A stretch of 64,000 nucleotides of DNA from Thermogemmatispora carboxidivorans (GCF_000702505.1 NZ_JNIM01000001.1:4588001-4652000), one strand, 5' to 3'. Positions 44,492 to 53,599 are shown, counted from the first letter of the stretch. Numbers and translations: made by a program. The notes: a model not told the origin generated them from the letters alone.

Positions 44492-44548
44492 CGAAACGAG
44501 TCTGGAGGCATCCAGGAAAGGTAACGGACCGGAAGGGAGGCGAGGTTT

Positions 44549-45490
44549 ATGCCCGAGGGAGACCAGGAACGCTTTGAGGACTATCTGGAGCTGGAGCGCT
44601 ATCTTGCAGCGTTGCAGGAGGATCGCAGGCCGCCGCTGTCCGCGGAGTTGACGCCGACCCAGGCGCGGCTCTATCGCCTGGCAGCGCTCTTGCGTGCGGC
44701 AGCTCCCGGAGCTGCGGAACCTCGCCCGGAGTTTGTGGCCGAGCTGCGTGCGCGCCTGGAGCATGAGCTGGCTGCCTCCGAGGATGGGCCGCGCGAGCCA
44801 GAGGAGGCCGCAGAGCCAGCGACTTTGCCCGCCGCCGCTCCTTCCCCTTCCCCACCTGGCGAGAGACGCTCACGGCTCTCACGCCGTCGTCTCTTGGCCG
44901 GCAGCGCGGTGGCCGCGGCCTCACTCGTCGCTGGCGCTGGGCTTGACCGCGCCCTTCAAGAGAGCAGCGGCGGCTCTCATGGGGCGACAGGCCAGACCGC
45001 TCCGAGTCCCACCAGCACAAGTGTGGGGAGAGGCACGCCCTCGCCCCCTGCCTATCCGGCTCTGATTGGGGCCGAGGTGCCTTCTCGCTGGCACTTCGTC
45101 GCTGAGGTCTCGGCCCTCGGCAAGCACCCAGTGCGCTTCGTTACCGAGACGATTGCTGGCTATGTGATCCGCCAGGAGCGCGGCTCCAGCACGAGCAATG
45201 AGTACGGCGACGGGAACTGGTCGGCTGGCGATGCTGCTGAGACCCCATCCACCGGAGAGGAGATCATTGCTTTCTCCGCGGCCTGTACCCATATGGGCTG
45301 CCTGGTCGAATGGCAGGAGAGCGATGGCAAGTTCCATTGTCCCTGCCACGGCGGCGTCTTCACCGCGAGCGGAGCTGCAGATCCGACCGCCGGACGCCTG
45401 CGCTATCTGGCCCCTCTGCCGCGGCTTGACATCCGCATCGAGGATGGTAAGATCTACGTGAGGATTCCCGTGAGCACGTCACCTTCTTGA
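44549..45490 (+). CDS. membrane Rieske 2Fe-2S protein with anti-sigma-like N-terminal tail
   Basis: 313 residues. Residues 1-110 are soluble and helical (FEDYLELERYLAAL, RPEFVAELRARLEHEL), like the cytoplasmic part of many anti-sigma factors but without a zinc motif. A Tat-like anchor SRRRLLAGSAVAAASL (about 111-133) follows, then a Pro/Ser/Thr linker and a Rieske domain with CTHMGC and CPCHGG, including the extra disulfide pair of high-potential (bc1-type) Rieske proteins. The gene directly follows the ECF sigma gene. No cytochrome b is near. It could be a redox-sensing anti-sigma factor (inference) or a plain quinol-oxidase Rieske subunit. Confidence 0.8.
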   Translation: MPEGDQERFEDYLELERYLAALQEDRRPPLSAELTPTQARLYRLAALLRAAAPGAAEPRPEFVAELRARLEHELAASEDGPREPEEAAEPATLPAAAPSPSPPGERRSRLSRRRLLAGSAVAAASLVAGAGLDRALQESSGGSHGATGQTAPSPTSTSVGRGTPSPPAYPALIGAEVPSRWHFVAEVSALGKHPVRFVTETIAGYVIRQERGSSTSNEYGDGNWSAGDAAETPSTGEEIIAFSAACTHMGCLVEWQESDGKFHCPCHGGVFTASGAADPTAGRLRYLAPLPRLDIRIEDGKIYVRIPVSTSPS

Positions 45491-45940
45491 GTGTCTGCAA
45501 AGAGGATGAGACGTAATCTGCTCGTTATTCTGCTCGGCCTGCTTTTCCTGGCCCTGTTGACCTGGCTGGGGGGCCTGGTGGCCAGCATTCCACCACCAGC
45601 CCCGGCGGAGTCAGGGCCGCAGCAGGCACACGCCGGCCTTTATGAGGTTACCCTCCAGCTGAGCCCCGACCCACCGCTCAGTACCCAGCCGACCACTATC
45701 CTTCTACGCATCGCCGAAGCTGCCAGCGGCTCGCTCGTTAACGATGCCCATGTCCAGGTAGAAAGCACGATGCCGGAGATGAATATGGGCCTGCCCGCGG
45801 TCGCCGCCCGCCTGAGCAGCGATGGCCTCTATCGCGCACGCCTGCAGTTCGCCATGAGTGGCCTCTGGCAGCTGCGCGTGACTATCCAGCGCGCCGCCCA
45901 CCCAGAGGCGACAGCTCTGTTCCAGGTCACTACCCACTAA
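45491..45940 (+). CDS. YtkA/FixH-like membrane-anchored protein
   Basis: 149 residues. An N-terminal hydrophobic anchor (LLVILLGLLFLALLTWLGGL) is followed by an extracytoplasmic beta-sandwich: YEVTLQLSPDPPLSTQPTTI, then MPEMNMGLPAV, the Met-rich loop typical of YtkA-like proteins, then GLYRARLQFAMSGLWQLRVTI. Relatives are linked with copper handling and cytochrome oxidase assembly. GTG 45491 directly follows the Rieske stop, so translation is probably coupled; ATG 45506 is an alternative. Same operon as the sigma factor. Confidence 0.78.
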   Translation: MSAKRMRRNLLVILLGLLFLALLTWLGGLVASIPPPAPAESGPQQAHAGLYEVTLQLSPDPPLSTQPTTILLRIAEAASGSLVNDAHVQVESTMPEMNMGLPAVAARLSSDGLYRARLQFAMSGLWQLRVTIQRAAHPEATALFQVTTH

Positions 45941-46081
45941 GGTTCGCCTTCCGCCTGCCTGCCAGTGCCCAGCCCGTTAGCTCTCTGCTCTCTCTTTCCT
46001 ACCTCCTTGCCCCTGGGACCTCAAGAGCGTAGAATAGGAAGGCATCTTGGCGATGCTTCTCTCTCACCTAAAAGTTTTGTC

Positions 46082-46099
46082 TTACATATTCTTATGTAA
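46082..46099. promoter_or_regulatory. 7-bp inverted repeat upstream of lipoprotein gene
   Basis: TTACATA (46082-46088), four bases, TATGTAA (46093-46099), in an AT-rich stretch 33 bases before the lipoprotein ATG. Operator or promoter-overlapping site. Confidence 0.4.
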
Positions 46100-46131
46100 C
46101 AATATGCTGTTCTGCAACGGAGAGACCCTTT

Positions 46132-47265
46132 ATGTCCACCCTCATCAGAAGATGCTGCTGTTCTGTTTCTCTCTTGCTCATGATGTTGCTTCTGTTGGCT
46201 GCCTGCAACAGTGGTCAGGCCCAGCAGCCAACGTCTACCAGCACCAGCAGCGCGAATGCTCAACATCTGTTACAGCAGAGCGAGCAGCGACTGACGGCAG
46301 CACGAACACTGCACGCCGTGGTAACCATTCACATTGATGGCGAAACCTATCAGGGAACTTTGACAAGCGAGATCTGGAAAGCAGCTCCTGCCAGAAGCCG
46401 TAGTCTGATTCTGCACTCGACGCTGAGTGACTTTCCTGTTGGCGAGCTGACGGTCAGCAACGGGGGGAAGCTCTGGATTTATAATCCCGCGCGCCATCTT
46501 GTCTACACCGGGAGCGTCAGCAGCCAGGGCAGCTCGGCGCTCTTCGGCAGCAGTTCCAACCCAGTCAATCAGTTGACGCTCAACCTCATTGATCCTATCT
46601 TCAGCCAGAGCCAGGCGACGCTGGCCTCGCAGTCGGCGACGGTCGATGGTCACAGCGTCACCGTCGTTCACGTCACGTCTCAGCAATCGGCCACAGCTGG
46701 CCCCGACTACAGCGGCGATGTTTACCTGGATCGCAGCAGCGATCTCCCGCTCAAACTGGTCCTCGACCTGCAGGGCTTCGCTCAGGTGACCCTGCAGCTA
46801 TCTACCCTGGAGCTGAATCGCTCCCTGGCCGACAGCCTCTTTAGCTTTACTCCGCCCTCCAATGTCCAAGTAGCCCCGCTGCTGCAAGCCAGCGCTACAC
46901 CTACCAGCGGTACCCTGACCCTGGGCCAGGCGGAGCAGTTGGCCGGCTACCATCTACTGAGCATCCCCTCCTCGCAGAGCGATTATCAGCTTGAGGGCGT
47001 CGATGTCCTCACGACCGCCAGTGGACAGATCTTTGTGCTCCACTACCTGAAAGGAGACCAGAGCTTTTCGATCCTCGAAAGCAAGGCCCTGGCCGGTGAG
47101 CCGTTGCCCAGCGGCAGCACGCTCACCTTGCGGGGGACAACCGCGACCTATTCAACCGGCAGCGATAACCCCACTCTGTCCTGGAAAGAGCAGGGTCTGG
47201 GTATCCGCATTAGCGGCGACCTCGACGAGCAAACGGCCATCGCCATCGCCAATCTGCTCAGCTAA
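46132..47265 (+). CDS. lipoprotein, LolA/RseB-like fold suspected
   Basis: 377 residues. Signal peptide with lipobox LLLAAC (Cys about residue 25), then a Ser/Thr linker. The body looks like a LolA/LppX-type half barrel (LTAARTLHAVVTIHIDGETYQGTL, GELTVSNGGKLWIYNPARHLVYTG, YSGDVYLDRSSDLPLKLVLD). The C-terminal third (from LGQAEQLAGYHLLSIPS to WKEQGLGIRISGDLDEQTAIAIANLL) resembles the DUF4367-type domain seen in anti-sigma-linked lipoproteins. GGAGAG precedes ATG 46132. It lies 191 bases after the sigma/Rieske operon on the same strand and may respond to the same stress. Confidence 0.72.
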   Translation: MSTLIRRCCCSVSLLLMMLLLLAACNSGQAQQPTSTSTSSANAQHLLQQSEQRLTAARTLHAVVTIHIDGETYQGTLTSEIWKAAPARSRSLILHSTLSDFPVGELTVSNGGKLWIYNPARHLVYTGSVSSQGSSALFGSSSNPVNQLTLNLIDPIFSQSQATLASQSATVDGHSVTVVHVTSQQSATAGPDYSGDVYLDRSSDLPLKLVLDLQGFAQVTLQLSTLELNRSLADSLFSFTPPSNVQVAPLLQASATPTSGTLTLGQAEQLAGYHLLSIPSSQSDYQLEGVDVLTTASGQIFVLHYLKGDQSFSILESKALAGEPLPSGSTLTLRGTTATYSTGSDNPTLSWKEQGLGIRISGDLDEQTAIAIANLLS

Positions 47266-47306
47266 ATGGAAAGGAGCCCAGACAACCCTGGTCGCGCGGC
47301 GACCAC

Positions 47307-48350
47307 TCAGGCTTTGACGGCGACCAGCAGGTCGCGCTTCTTGATGACACGATCCACCGTGTGCGCAAATTGCGTGTACGGTGGATCGTTGCGCGCCTGC
47401 AGCCCGCTGTAGCGCTCGACGAGGGTACAGATATCTTCGCGTGGGAGGCGGGTGGCGTTCCAGGCCAGGGCCAGGGTACCCCCTGGCAGCAGCAGCTCGA
47501 CCCAGGCTGGGAGAGCCTGGCGCAAGAGGTTGCCGATCTCACCTAGATGCTGGATGCCGTAGGGGAGATCACCCACGATGGCATGGACGCGCGGCCCCCC
47601 GGAAAGATTGCTCAGGTGCAGCGGGGCCTCGCTGCTATCACCATGAACCAATACCACGAGGCGCGTCTCGCCGCTCTTGCCCCCTGGCCTGACCTCAAAC
47701 TGGTAGCGCTTGCCGCTGCGACGATGCTCGCAAATCTCTTTGAAGGTGATTCCTTCTCCGCCGAGGTATTGACGCAGAAAGACCGCCGTCGTCTCAACAT
47801 CCTGGCGCTTCTGCTCGATGCCGAAGGCATCGTAGCCGGCGGCCAGGGCGACAAAGAGGGTCGTGCCTCCGCCAGCCAGAGGATCAAGGATGCGCAGCCG
47901 CTCGCGGCTGGTAGCATAGGCACCAGCAAAGAGGGCCGCGTTCAGGAGAACGCGCGTGAAGATCTCATTGGTCTTGCCTTTGTAACGCCGCACCTCCGCG
48001 ATCTCCGGCGAGATGAACGGCTGCCAGGGCAAGGCCAGTGGACGCAGAAAGGGACCCTCGACGCCACCGACCTCGGCAAAATACTCGTAAACCTCGCTGA
48101 TCGTCCCCAGCTGAGCAAGAAGGCGTAAACATTCCTGGCGGTCGAGCCGCCCATCTTCTATGCTCACCAGCAGATAGCTCTGCCCACCCAGCGCGACGCG
48201 CCCCAGTTCGCTGATCGCCGGGCCAAGGGGACTGGCACGCAGCTCCGGCTCAGCGAGGGTCTCGACCATGTTGCTGTACTGATTGCTGCGCTGCGGCCTG
48301 ATCTTGAGTGCCAGTTTCATGGAGTGGAGTATAGCAGGTTCTGAGGCCAT
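47307..48350 (-). CDS. SAM-dependent nucleic-acid methyltransferase (TRM11-like)
   Basis: 347 residues. SAM motif I ILDPLAGGGTTLFVALAAGYDAFGIE and the catalytic motif IVGDLPYGIQHLGE, a variant of (D/N)PPY used by amino-methyltransferases acting on RNA or DNA bases. The YKGKTNEIFTRVLLNAALF segment precedes motif I as in TRM11/THUMP-type enzymes, but no THUMP domain is evident. ATG 48350 has AGAGG eight bases upstream. It stands alone, convergent with the lipoprotein gene and divergent from nnr. The target is probably tRNA or rRNA. Confidence 0.78.
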   Translation of the reverse strand: MASEPAILHSMKLALKIRPQRSNQYSNMVETLAEPELRASPLGPAISELGRVALGGQSYLLVSIEDGRLDRQECLRLLAQLGTISEVYEYFAEVGGVEGPFLRPLALPWQPFISPEIAEVRRYKGKTNEIFTRVLLNAALFAGAYATSRERLRILDPLAGGGTTLFVALAAGYDAFGIEQKRQDVETTAVFLRQYLGGEGITFKEICEHRRSGKRYQFEVRPGGKSGETRLVVLVHGDSSEAPLHLSNLSGGPRVHAIVGDLPYGIQHLGEIGNLLRQALPAWVELLLPGGTLALAWNATRLPREDICTLVERYSGLQARNDPPYTQFAHTVDRVIKKRDLLVAVKA

Positions 48351-48491
48351 TGTCGCGCCTCTTTGAGTGATTCTCTTCGCTGTCTCTCTCTCTGACGCCG
48401 GCGTCACCTCTCACAGGCAGACTTCGCCTCTGCGTGACAGGGCCAGCGCCGCCATGTAGAATAAAGAACAGAAAGCAGGGAGAGGAGAACC

Positions 48492-50057
48492 ATGCATATC
48501 GTTGACGTTGCCCGCATGCGCGAACTGGAGATGCGGGCGGATCGAGAATACGGCCTAAACACTACTATCTTGATGGAGAATGCCGGTCGCAGCGCCGCTG
48601 AGCTGCTGGCCCGCTATATTCGCCAGCGCCAGCAGCGTTCGCTGAGCGAGTGCGAGCTGCTTTTCCTCATCGGTCCAGGGAACAACGGCGGCGATGGCCA
48701 GGTCATGGCTCGCCACCTGGAGGCCGAGGGGGCACACATCAACCTCTACCGCTGGAAGGAGCGCCGGCTGAGGCGCGAGGGCCGTGAAGTGCCAGCAGAG
48801 CAGGTGGAGGAAGAGCTAAAGGCTGTGCTGGAGCGCGCCGGCTATGTCATTGACGCCTTGCTGGGTACCGGGCGCTCGCGTCCCCTGCCCGACGACATGC
48901 GCGCTCTGCTGGCCCGTGTTGAGCAGGAGCGAGCCCGCCGTCCAGGCGAGCTGCTCGTCGTGGCGATTGACCTGCCGACCGGCGTCAACGCCGACACCGG
49001 CGAGGTTGATCCCGGCACCATCCGCGCCGACCTCACCATTACCCTGGCCTGTCCCAAACAGGGTTTTTTCTTCTTTCCCGCTCGCGCCTATCTCGGCGAG
49101 CTGTTCGTCGGCAGTATTGGCCTGCCCGAGGTCCTGGAGCGCGATCTCAGTGATGAGATGCTGGACGCTGCCCTGGCACGCGGGCTGCTGCCGCCGCGAC
49201 CGTTAGAAAGCAACAAGGGAACCTTTGGGCGCGTCATGCTTTTCTGCGGCTCGCCCCCCTACCCCGGTTCAGCCTACCTGGCCGGCAGCGCCGCCCTGCG
49301 GGTCGGGGCGGGCTTGGTGACCTTAGCCGTCACTCCTGACCTGCTGCCCGTCTACGCCTCCTCGCTGCACGAGGCCACCTACGTCTTGCTGCCCGCAGGA
49401 GAGCCGAGCGAGCAACTGGGACAGGCACAAGCCCGTGTGCTCTTAGAGCACCTGAGCGGCTACCGGGTCCTGTTGATCGGGCCAGGTCTTGGTCGTACGC
49501 CGGCCATCCGCAGTGCTCTTCTGGCGCTGCTCGATGGTCTGCACAGCCTGCCCGAGAGCCAGCGCCCAGCGCTGGTCATCGACGCCGACGGCCTCAACAA
49601 CCTGGCCGACGTGGAGAGCTGGTGGCAACGGCTGCCGGCGGGCACGGTCATCACCCCCCATCCGGGCGAGATGAGCCGCCTGCTGGGCGGGGCCAGGGTC
49701 TCAGGCGGCGGCATCGACCGCCTGCAACGAGCGCGCGATTGCGCCCAGACCTGGAACGTGACTCTTGTCCTCAAAGGGGCCTGTACACTGGTCAGTGAGC
49801 CAGCAGGACGGTTGCGCATCAACTGGGAAAGCAACCCGGCCCTCGCCAGCGCTGGAACTGGCGATGTCCTGGCTGGCATGATTGCCGGTTACCTGGCGCA
49901 ACGCCTCACCCCCTTTGACGCCGCTAGCCTGGCCGTCTACTTGCATGTGGCTGCCTCCAAGCTGGTCAGCCAGCATTATGGTGACGCCGGCCTGCTGGCC
50001 TCAGATCTCCTGCCGCAGATCCCCATCGCCCACCTTCGACTGCTCCAACCCACCTGA
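48492..50057 (+). CDS. nnr: bifunctional NAD(P)H-hydrate epimerase/dehydratase
   Basis: 521 residues; repairs hydrated NADH/NADPH. The N-terminal epimerase (YjeF_N, about 1-215) has MENAGRSAAELL and GPGNNGGDGQVMARHL. The C-terminal ADP/ATP-dependent dehydratase (about 235-515) has NKGTFGRVMLFCGSP, GAGLVTLAVTP, VITPHPGEMSRLLG and ASAGTGDVLAGMIAGYLAQ. Full-length fusion, as in most bacteria. AGGGAGAGGAG lies before ATG 48492. Confidence 0.95.
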   Translation: MHIVDVARMRELEMRADREYGLNTTILMENAGRSAAELLARYIRQRQQRSLSECELLFLIGPGNNGGDGQVMARHLEAEGAHINLYRWKERRLRREGREVPAEQVEEELKAVLERAGYVIDALLGTGRSRPLPDDMRALLARVEQERARRPGELLVVAIDLPTGVNADTGEVDPGTIRADLTITLACPKQGFFFFPARAYLGELFVGSIGLPEVLERDLSDEMLDAALARGLLPPRPLESNKGTFGRVMLFCGSPPYPGSAYLAGSAALRVGAGLVTLAVTPDLLPVYASSLHEATYVLLPAGEPSEQLGQAQARVLLEHLSGYRVLLIGPGLGRTPAIRSALLALLDGLHSLPESQRPALVIDADGLNNLADVESWWQRLPAGTVITPHPGEMSRLLGGARVSGGGIDRLQRARDCAQTWNVTLVLKGACTLVSEPAGRLRINWESNPALASAGTGDVLAGMIAGYLAQRLTPFDAASLAVYLHVAASKLVSQHYGDAGLLASDLLPQIPIAHLRLLQPT

Positions 50058-50116
50058 ACACTCCGGGCCTCGATCGAGATCGAGAGTCACAACGGCGGGC
50101 CAGTCCCTGGCCCTGC

Positions 50117-50587
50117 TCAGGGCTGGCCCTCACCTCTCTGCGCCGATTCGTAGGCTTCTTTGAGCAGGGGCACCGTCTCATAGTGCTCCAGCTCCTCCGG
50201 GGGAATCCAGCGCATGGTCACCGCCTCCCAATCGGTCCGAATGGCTTCAGGAGCCAGGACCTCGAAGAGGAAGGGATGAATAAGCCAGTGGCGGCCCAGC
50301 TCCTGATCGCGATGCTCAACAGTCGCTCCACGCTTGAGCAGGCGCACCTGCTGCGGTCCCAGACCGGTCTCTTCGCGGATCTCCGTGTAGGCCTGCTCTT
50401 CGGGACTGACCCCCGGCTCGATAAAGCCGCTGATGCCAGCCCAGCGCCCTTGATAGCTGCCAACCCGCTGACTGCGCTGGACGATCAGAAGCCGGGGTCC
50501 CCCCGGCTGGTCGAAGCGCAGCAGGAAACTGGTGACGACCGGCGTGGAGCGCAGGGGAGCAGTGGACTCCGCTGGTTGCTGTGTCAT
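50117..50587 (-). CDS. NUDIX hydrolase
   Basis: 156 residues. The Nudix box GFIEPGVSPEEQAYTEIREETGLG keeps the metal-binding Glu residues of the ExxEE core, but the first Glu is Val and the Arg is Thr, so activity may be altered. Opening strand VVTSFLLRFDQPGGPRLLIVQRS and SYQGRWAGISG are family-typical. GGGAG is nine bases before ATG 50587. Substrate unknown; relatives sanitise oxidised nucleotides. Divergent from rny. Confidence 0.82.
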   Translation of the reverse strand: MTQQPAESTAPLRSTPVVTSFLLRFDQPGGPRLLIVQRSQRVGSYQGRWAGISGFIEPGVSPEEQAYTEIREETGLGPQQVRLLKRGATVEHRDQELGRHWLIHPFLFEVLAPEAIRTDWEAVTMRWIPPEELEHYETVPLLKEAYESAQRGEGQP

Positions 50588-50676
50588 GATGCGACTCCCG
50601 TAGAGATTGATTGCACGAAACTAGAAAAGGCTGCGAACCTGCTAGAGAAACAATCGATCTTCTCAATTGAGCGTTC

Positions 50677-50749
50677 TTGACAGCCTCTCAACGCTCTTAT
50701 ATAGTATGCTTGGCGTACTATACGCCTTCTATATAGTATACTTAGCATA
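50677..50749 (+). promoter_or_regulatory. rny promoter with tandem operator-like boxes
   Basis: TTGACA (50677-50682), 17 bases, TATAGT (50700-50705): near-consensus. Two 20-base boxes, 17 of 20 identical, start at 50698 and 50730 (32 bases apart); the first overlaps the -10 and contains the dyad TATAGTA-N9-TACTATA, and the second lies just downstream of the expected start and includes TATACT. A repressor binding both boxes would block the promoter. Confidence 0.7.
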
Positions 50750-50843
50750 TACCGTCTCTCGATACGATGGAACATAGCACTCGGTCACCACAAGCCCGGC
50801 AGGCGGGCCTGTTTGCCCTTTATCACTCTGGAGGTAGGCTAAC

Positions 50844-52409
50844 GTGACGCCGACCATCATCGCCATCCTCGCAGCGGGCATTATCCTGGCGGCGCTCCTT
50901 GGAGCCGGGATCGCACTCGTCATCGGATACCGTTTAGGGGAGGCACGAAATAAAAGTAAGTTTGAGGAGCGTCTCCGGCTGGAGAAAGAGGCCAGCGAGC
51001 GCCTTCTCCTCGAAATGCAGCAGCAACAGCGAGAGGCCCTGCGTGAGGCGCGTGAAGAGACAGCCCGCTTCCGCGCCACCATTGAGAGAGAAAACGCCGA
51101 GCGGCGGGCCGAGCTGCAGCGCCAGGAGCGACGACTGCAGCAGAAGGAAGAGAGCCTGGAGCGGAAGATCGAGGCGCTGGAGCAACGCGAGCGGCGGCTG
51201 CAGGCGCGCGAGCGAGCTGTCGAGGAGCTGCGTCAAGAAGTCGACGAGCTGAAACGCCAGCAGGAGGTCGAGCTCGAGCGCATCTCTCACTTGAGCGAGG
51301 AGGAAGCGCGTGAGCTTCTCTTGAGTCGCATGGAGGCCCTGGTTCGGGCCGAGGCCTCGCGGCGGGCGCGTATCATCGAAGAGGAGGCGCGCGAGCAGGC
51401 CGAGGCGCGGGCGCGCGAGATCATCACCCTGGCCATTCAGCGCTGCGCCTCCGACCAGGTCTCGGAGGCTGTTGTCTCGGTTGTTCCCCTGCCCAATGAA
51501 GAGATGAAGGGGCGCATCATTGGGCGGGAGGGCCGCAATATTCGTGCCTTGGAGGCCGCGACCGGCGTTGATCTGATTATTGACGACACACCGGAAGCGG
51601 TCATTCTTTCGGGCTTTGATCCTGTTCGTCGCGAAGTGGCGCGCCTGGCCCTTAACCGCCTGATCCTCGACGGGCGCATCCATCCCACGCGCATTGAAGA
51701 TGTCGTAGCCAAGGCTCAGCAGGAGGTCGATACCATCATCCGCGAGGCCGGCGAGCGGGCGGCAATGGAGGCCAATGTTCACGGCCTGCAGCCCGAGCTG
51801 CTCAAGATCCTGGGCCGGCTCCACTTCCGCACCAGCTACGGTCAGAACGTGCTGGCTCATTCGGTCGAGGTGGCCATCCTCGCGGGCACCATTGCCCACG
51901 AGCTGGGGGCTGATGTCAACGTCTGCAAGACCGCTGCCCTGCTGCACGACATTGGTAAGGCCATCGATCAAGAGGTCGAGGGGCCGCATGCTGTCGTTGG
52001 CGGGGAGATTGCCCGCCGCTTCGGCAAGTCGCCCAAGATCATTCATGCGATGGTGGCCCATCACGCCAGCGAGATGGAGCCACAGAGCCTGGAGGCCGCC
52101 ATCGTTCAGGCAGCCGACGCCATCTCGGCGGCCCGGCCTGGCGCGCGGCGTGAGACCATCGATCTCTATCTCAAGCGCCTCGAGGCCCTGGAGAGCATTG
52201 CCAACTCTTTTCCCGGGGTCGAGAAGTCCTTTGCTATTCAGGCTGGGCGCGAGGTGCGCATTATCGTCAAGCCAGAAGAGATTGATGAATACGGTGCCAA
52301 TCGTCTGGCCAGCGAAATCGCTCACAAGATCGAGGAGAGCCTTGACTATCCCGGCCAGATTAAGGTCTGTGTGGTGCGCGAGACGCGCGCCGTTGACTAT
52401 GCCAGGTAA
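50844..52409 (+). CDS. rny: ribonuclease Y
   Basis: 521 residues; membrane-anchored endoribonuclease that starts messenger decay. One N-terminal helix (IIAILAAGIILAALLGAGIALVIGY), a long coiled coil (about 35-190), a KH RNA-binding domain (GRIIGREGRNIRALEAATGVDLIIDDTPE) and an HD catalytic domain with LLHDIGKAIDQEVEGPHAVVGG, then HH in VAHHASE. Length and order are normal. GTG 50844 is supported by GGAGGT upstream. It leads a likely operon with a PHP protein and signal peptidase. Confidence 0.96.
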   Translation: MTPTIIAILAAGIILAALLGAGIALVIGYRLGEARNKSKFEERLRLEKEASERLLLEMQQQQREALREAREETARFRATIERENAERRAELQRQERRLQQKEESLERKIEALEQRERRLQARERAVEELRQEVDELKRQQEVELERISHLSEEEARELLLSRMEALVRAEASRRARIIEEEAREQAEARAREIITLAIQRCASDQVSEAVVSVVPLPNEEMKGRIIGREGRNIRALEAATGVDLIIDDTPEAVILSGFDPVRREVARLALNRLILDGRIHPTRIEDVVAKAQQEVDTIIREAGERAAMEANVHGLQPELLKILGRLHFRTSYGQNVLAHSVEVAILAGTIAHELGADVNVCKTAALLHDIGKAIDQEVEGPHAVVGGEIARRFGKSPKIIHAMVAHHASEMEPQSLEAAIVQAADAISAARPGARRETIDLYLKRLEALESIANSFPGVEKSFAIQAGREVRIIVKPEEIDEYGANRLASEIAHKIEESLDYPGQIKVCVVRETRAVDYAR

Positions 52410-52544
52410 GCCGCCTGGCCTGCCTTGAAACCAGGAGAGGAGCAAGAAACGCGCCTGATGTGGCCAGCAGTGAGCGCGAGCACGGTTCGGGCCGCTCGCT
52501 GCCCTCAACAGCGATCACGCCGGGTCAATCAGGTTGGAGGAGAT

Positions 52545-53429
52545 ATGACCGATTATGCCATTGATTTGCACACGCACTCGACTGCCTCGGACGGTCTCTA
52601 TGCCCCGCGGGACCTGGTCCAGCAGGCCCGCGCGGCAGGGGTGCGTGTGCTGGCCCTCACCGATCACGACAGCACAGAAGGGGTCACAGAGGCCGCGGAG
52701 GCCGCCGCCGAGCTAGGCATCGATTTCATCCCAGGCATTGAGATAAACACCGAAACCCCCGCTGGCGAGGTGCATATGCTTGGCTATTTTCTGCACTACC
52801 AGCAGGAGGCCTTTCAGCAGGCTCTGCGCACCCTGCGCGACGCCCGCCAGCGCCGTGGTCAACGGATGGTCGAGCTGCTCCACGAACAGGGGATTGCCAT
52901 CAGATGGGAGCGGGTGCGCGAGCTGGCCAAGGGAGCAGTCGGACGGCCTCATGTGGCCCAGGCCCTGGTCGAGGCCGGTTACGCCCAGAGCATTGAGGAA
53001 GCCTTTGCACGCTACCTCAGCAAAGGCTGCCCGGCCTATGTACCGCGCTACAAGCTGTCGCCCCAGGACGCGGTGCGCCTCATTGTCAGCGCGAGGGGCC
53101 TGCCGGTAATCGCCCACCCCTTGGAATTACCAGGTCCCGAGATCCTGCGGCAGTGGCTCCCTGAGCTACGCGCGCTAGGATTGGTGGGCCTGGAGGTCTA
53201 CTATGGTCCCTATACCCCCGAGCAGGAGGAGCTGCTGCTCTCCCTGGCGCACCAGTTCGATCTCATCCCCACAGGGGGCAGCGACTATCATGGTCCTGGC
53301 ATCCATCCAACGCCCTTGGGAGGTCACCCCGTGCCCGCCGCAAGTGTGGCGCGTTTGAAAGAAGCAGCAGCGTCTCGCAGCCGGCAGACACCCCCCCCCT
53401 TCAAGTTGCCGGAACCAGCCGCCGACTAA
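52545..53429 (+). CDS. PHP-domain phosphoesterase (YciV/RNase AM-like)
   Basis: 294 residues with the PHP metal site: DLHTHSTASDG, TDHDSTEG, PGIEINTE, IAHPLELPG and GGSDYHG. Relatives remove phosphate from 3',5'-nucleoside bisphosphates or trim RNA 5' ends, fitting its place right behind RNase Y. ATG 52545 has GGAGGAGAT just before it; the open frame 40 codons upstream is low-complexity. The C-terminal tail is Pro-rich and short. Confidence 0.9.
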   Translation: MTDYAIDLHTHSTASDGLYAPRDLVQQARAAGVRVLALTDHDSTEGVTEAAEAAAELGIDFIPGIEINTETPAGEVHMLGYFLHYQQEAFQQALRTLRDARQRRGQRMVELLHEQGIAIRWERVRELAKGAVGRPHVAQALVEAGYAQSIEEAFARYLSKGCPAYVPRYKLSPQDAVRLIVSARGLPVIAHPLELPGPEILRQWLPELRALGLVGLEVYYGPYTPEQEELLLSLAHQFDLIPTGGSDYHGPGIHPTPLGGHPVPAASVARLKEAAASRSRQTPPPFKLPEPAAD

Positions 53430-53487
53430 GCCTGGCTGCTGCCTTTCCAACGCCCACAGGCAAGCTTTCTTTTTAGTGAGCGGACCA

Positions 53488-53522
53488 GGGAAGAAGGGCC
53501 TCCTTTGGCGACTCTTCTTCCC
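53488..53522 (+). other. hairpin between PHP gene and lepB
   Basis: Perfect 9-bp stem GGGAAGAAG / CTTCTTCCC, 17-base loop, 58 bases after the PHP stop, without a T-run behind it. Possibly an RNA-processing or weak attenuation site. Confidence 0.45.
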
Positions 53523-53543
53523 GTAAGATCGCCCAGCCAGCAT

Positions 53544-53567
53544 CGACTCGACTCGACTCGACTCGAC
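53544..53567. repeat. CGACT pentanucleotide tandem repeat
   Basis: Four perfect copies of CGACT plus CGAC, 24 bases, 32 bases before the lepB start. Same unit size and total length as the AAGCT repeat at 24319-24342. Confidence 0.9.
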
Positions 53568-53599
53568 CTTAAGATAGAACAGGAGGCAAGGCAAGGGTT

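Noticed and set aside
50934..52508. Long minus-strand open frame opposite rny
   Set aside because: Antisense shadow of the RNase Y gene; no domain or ribosome site.
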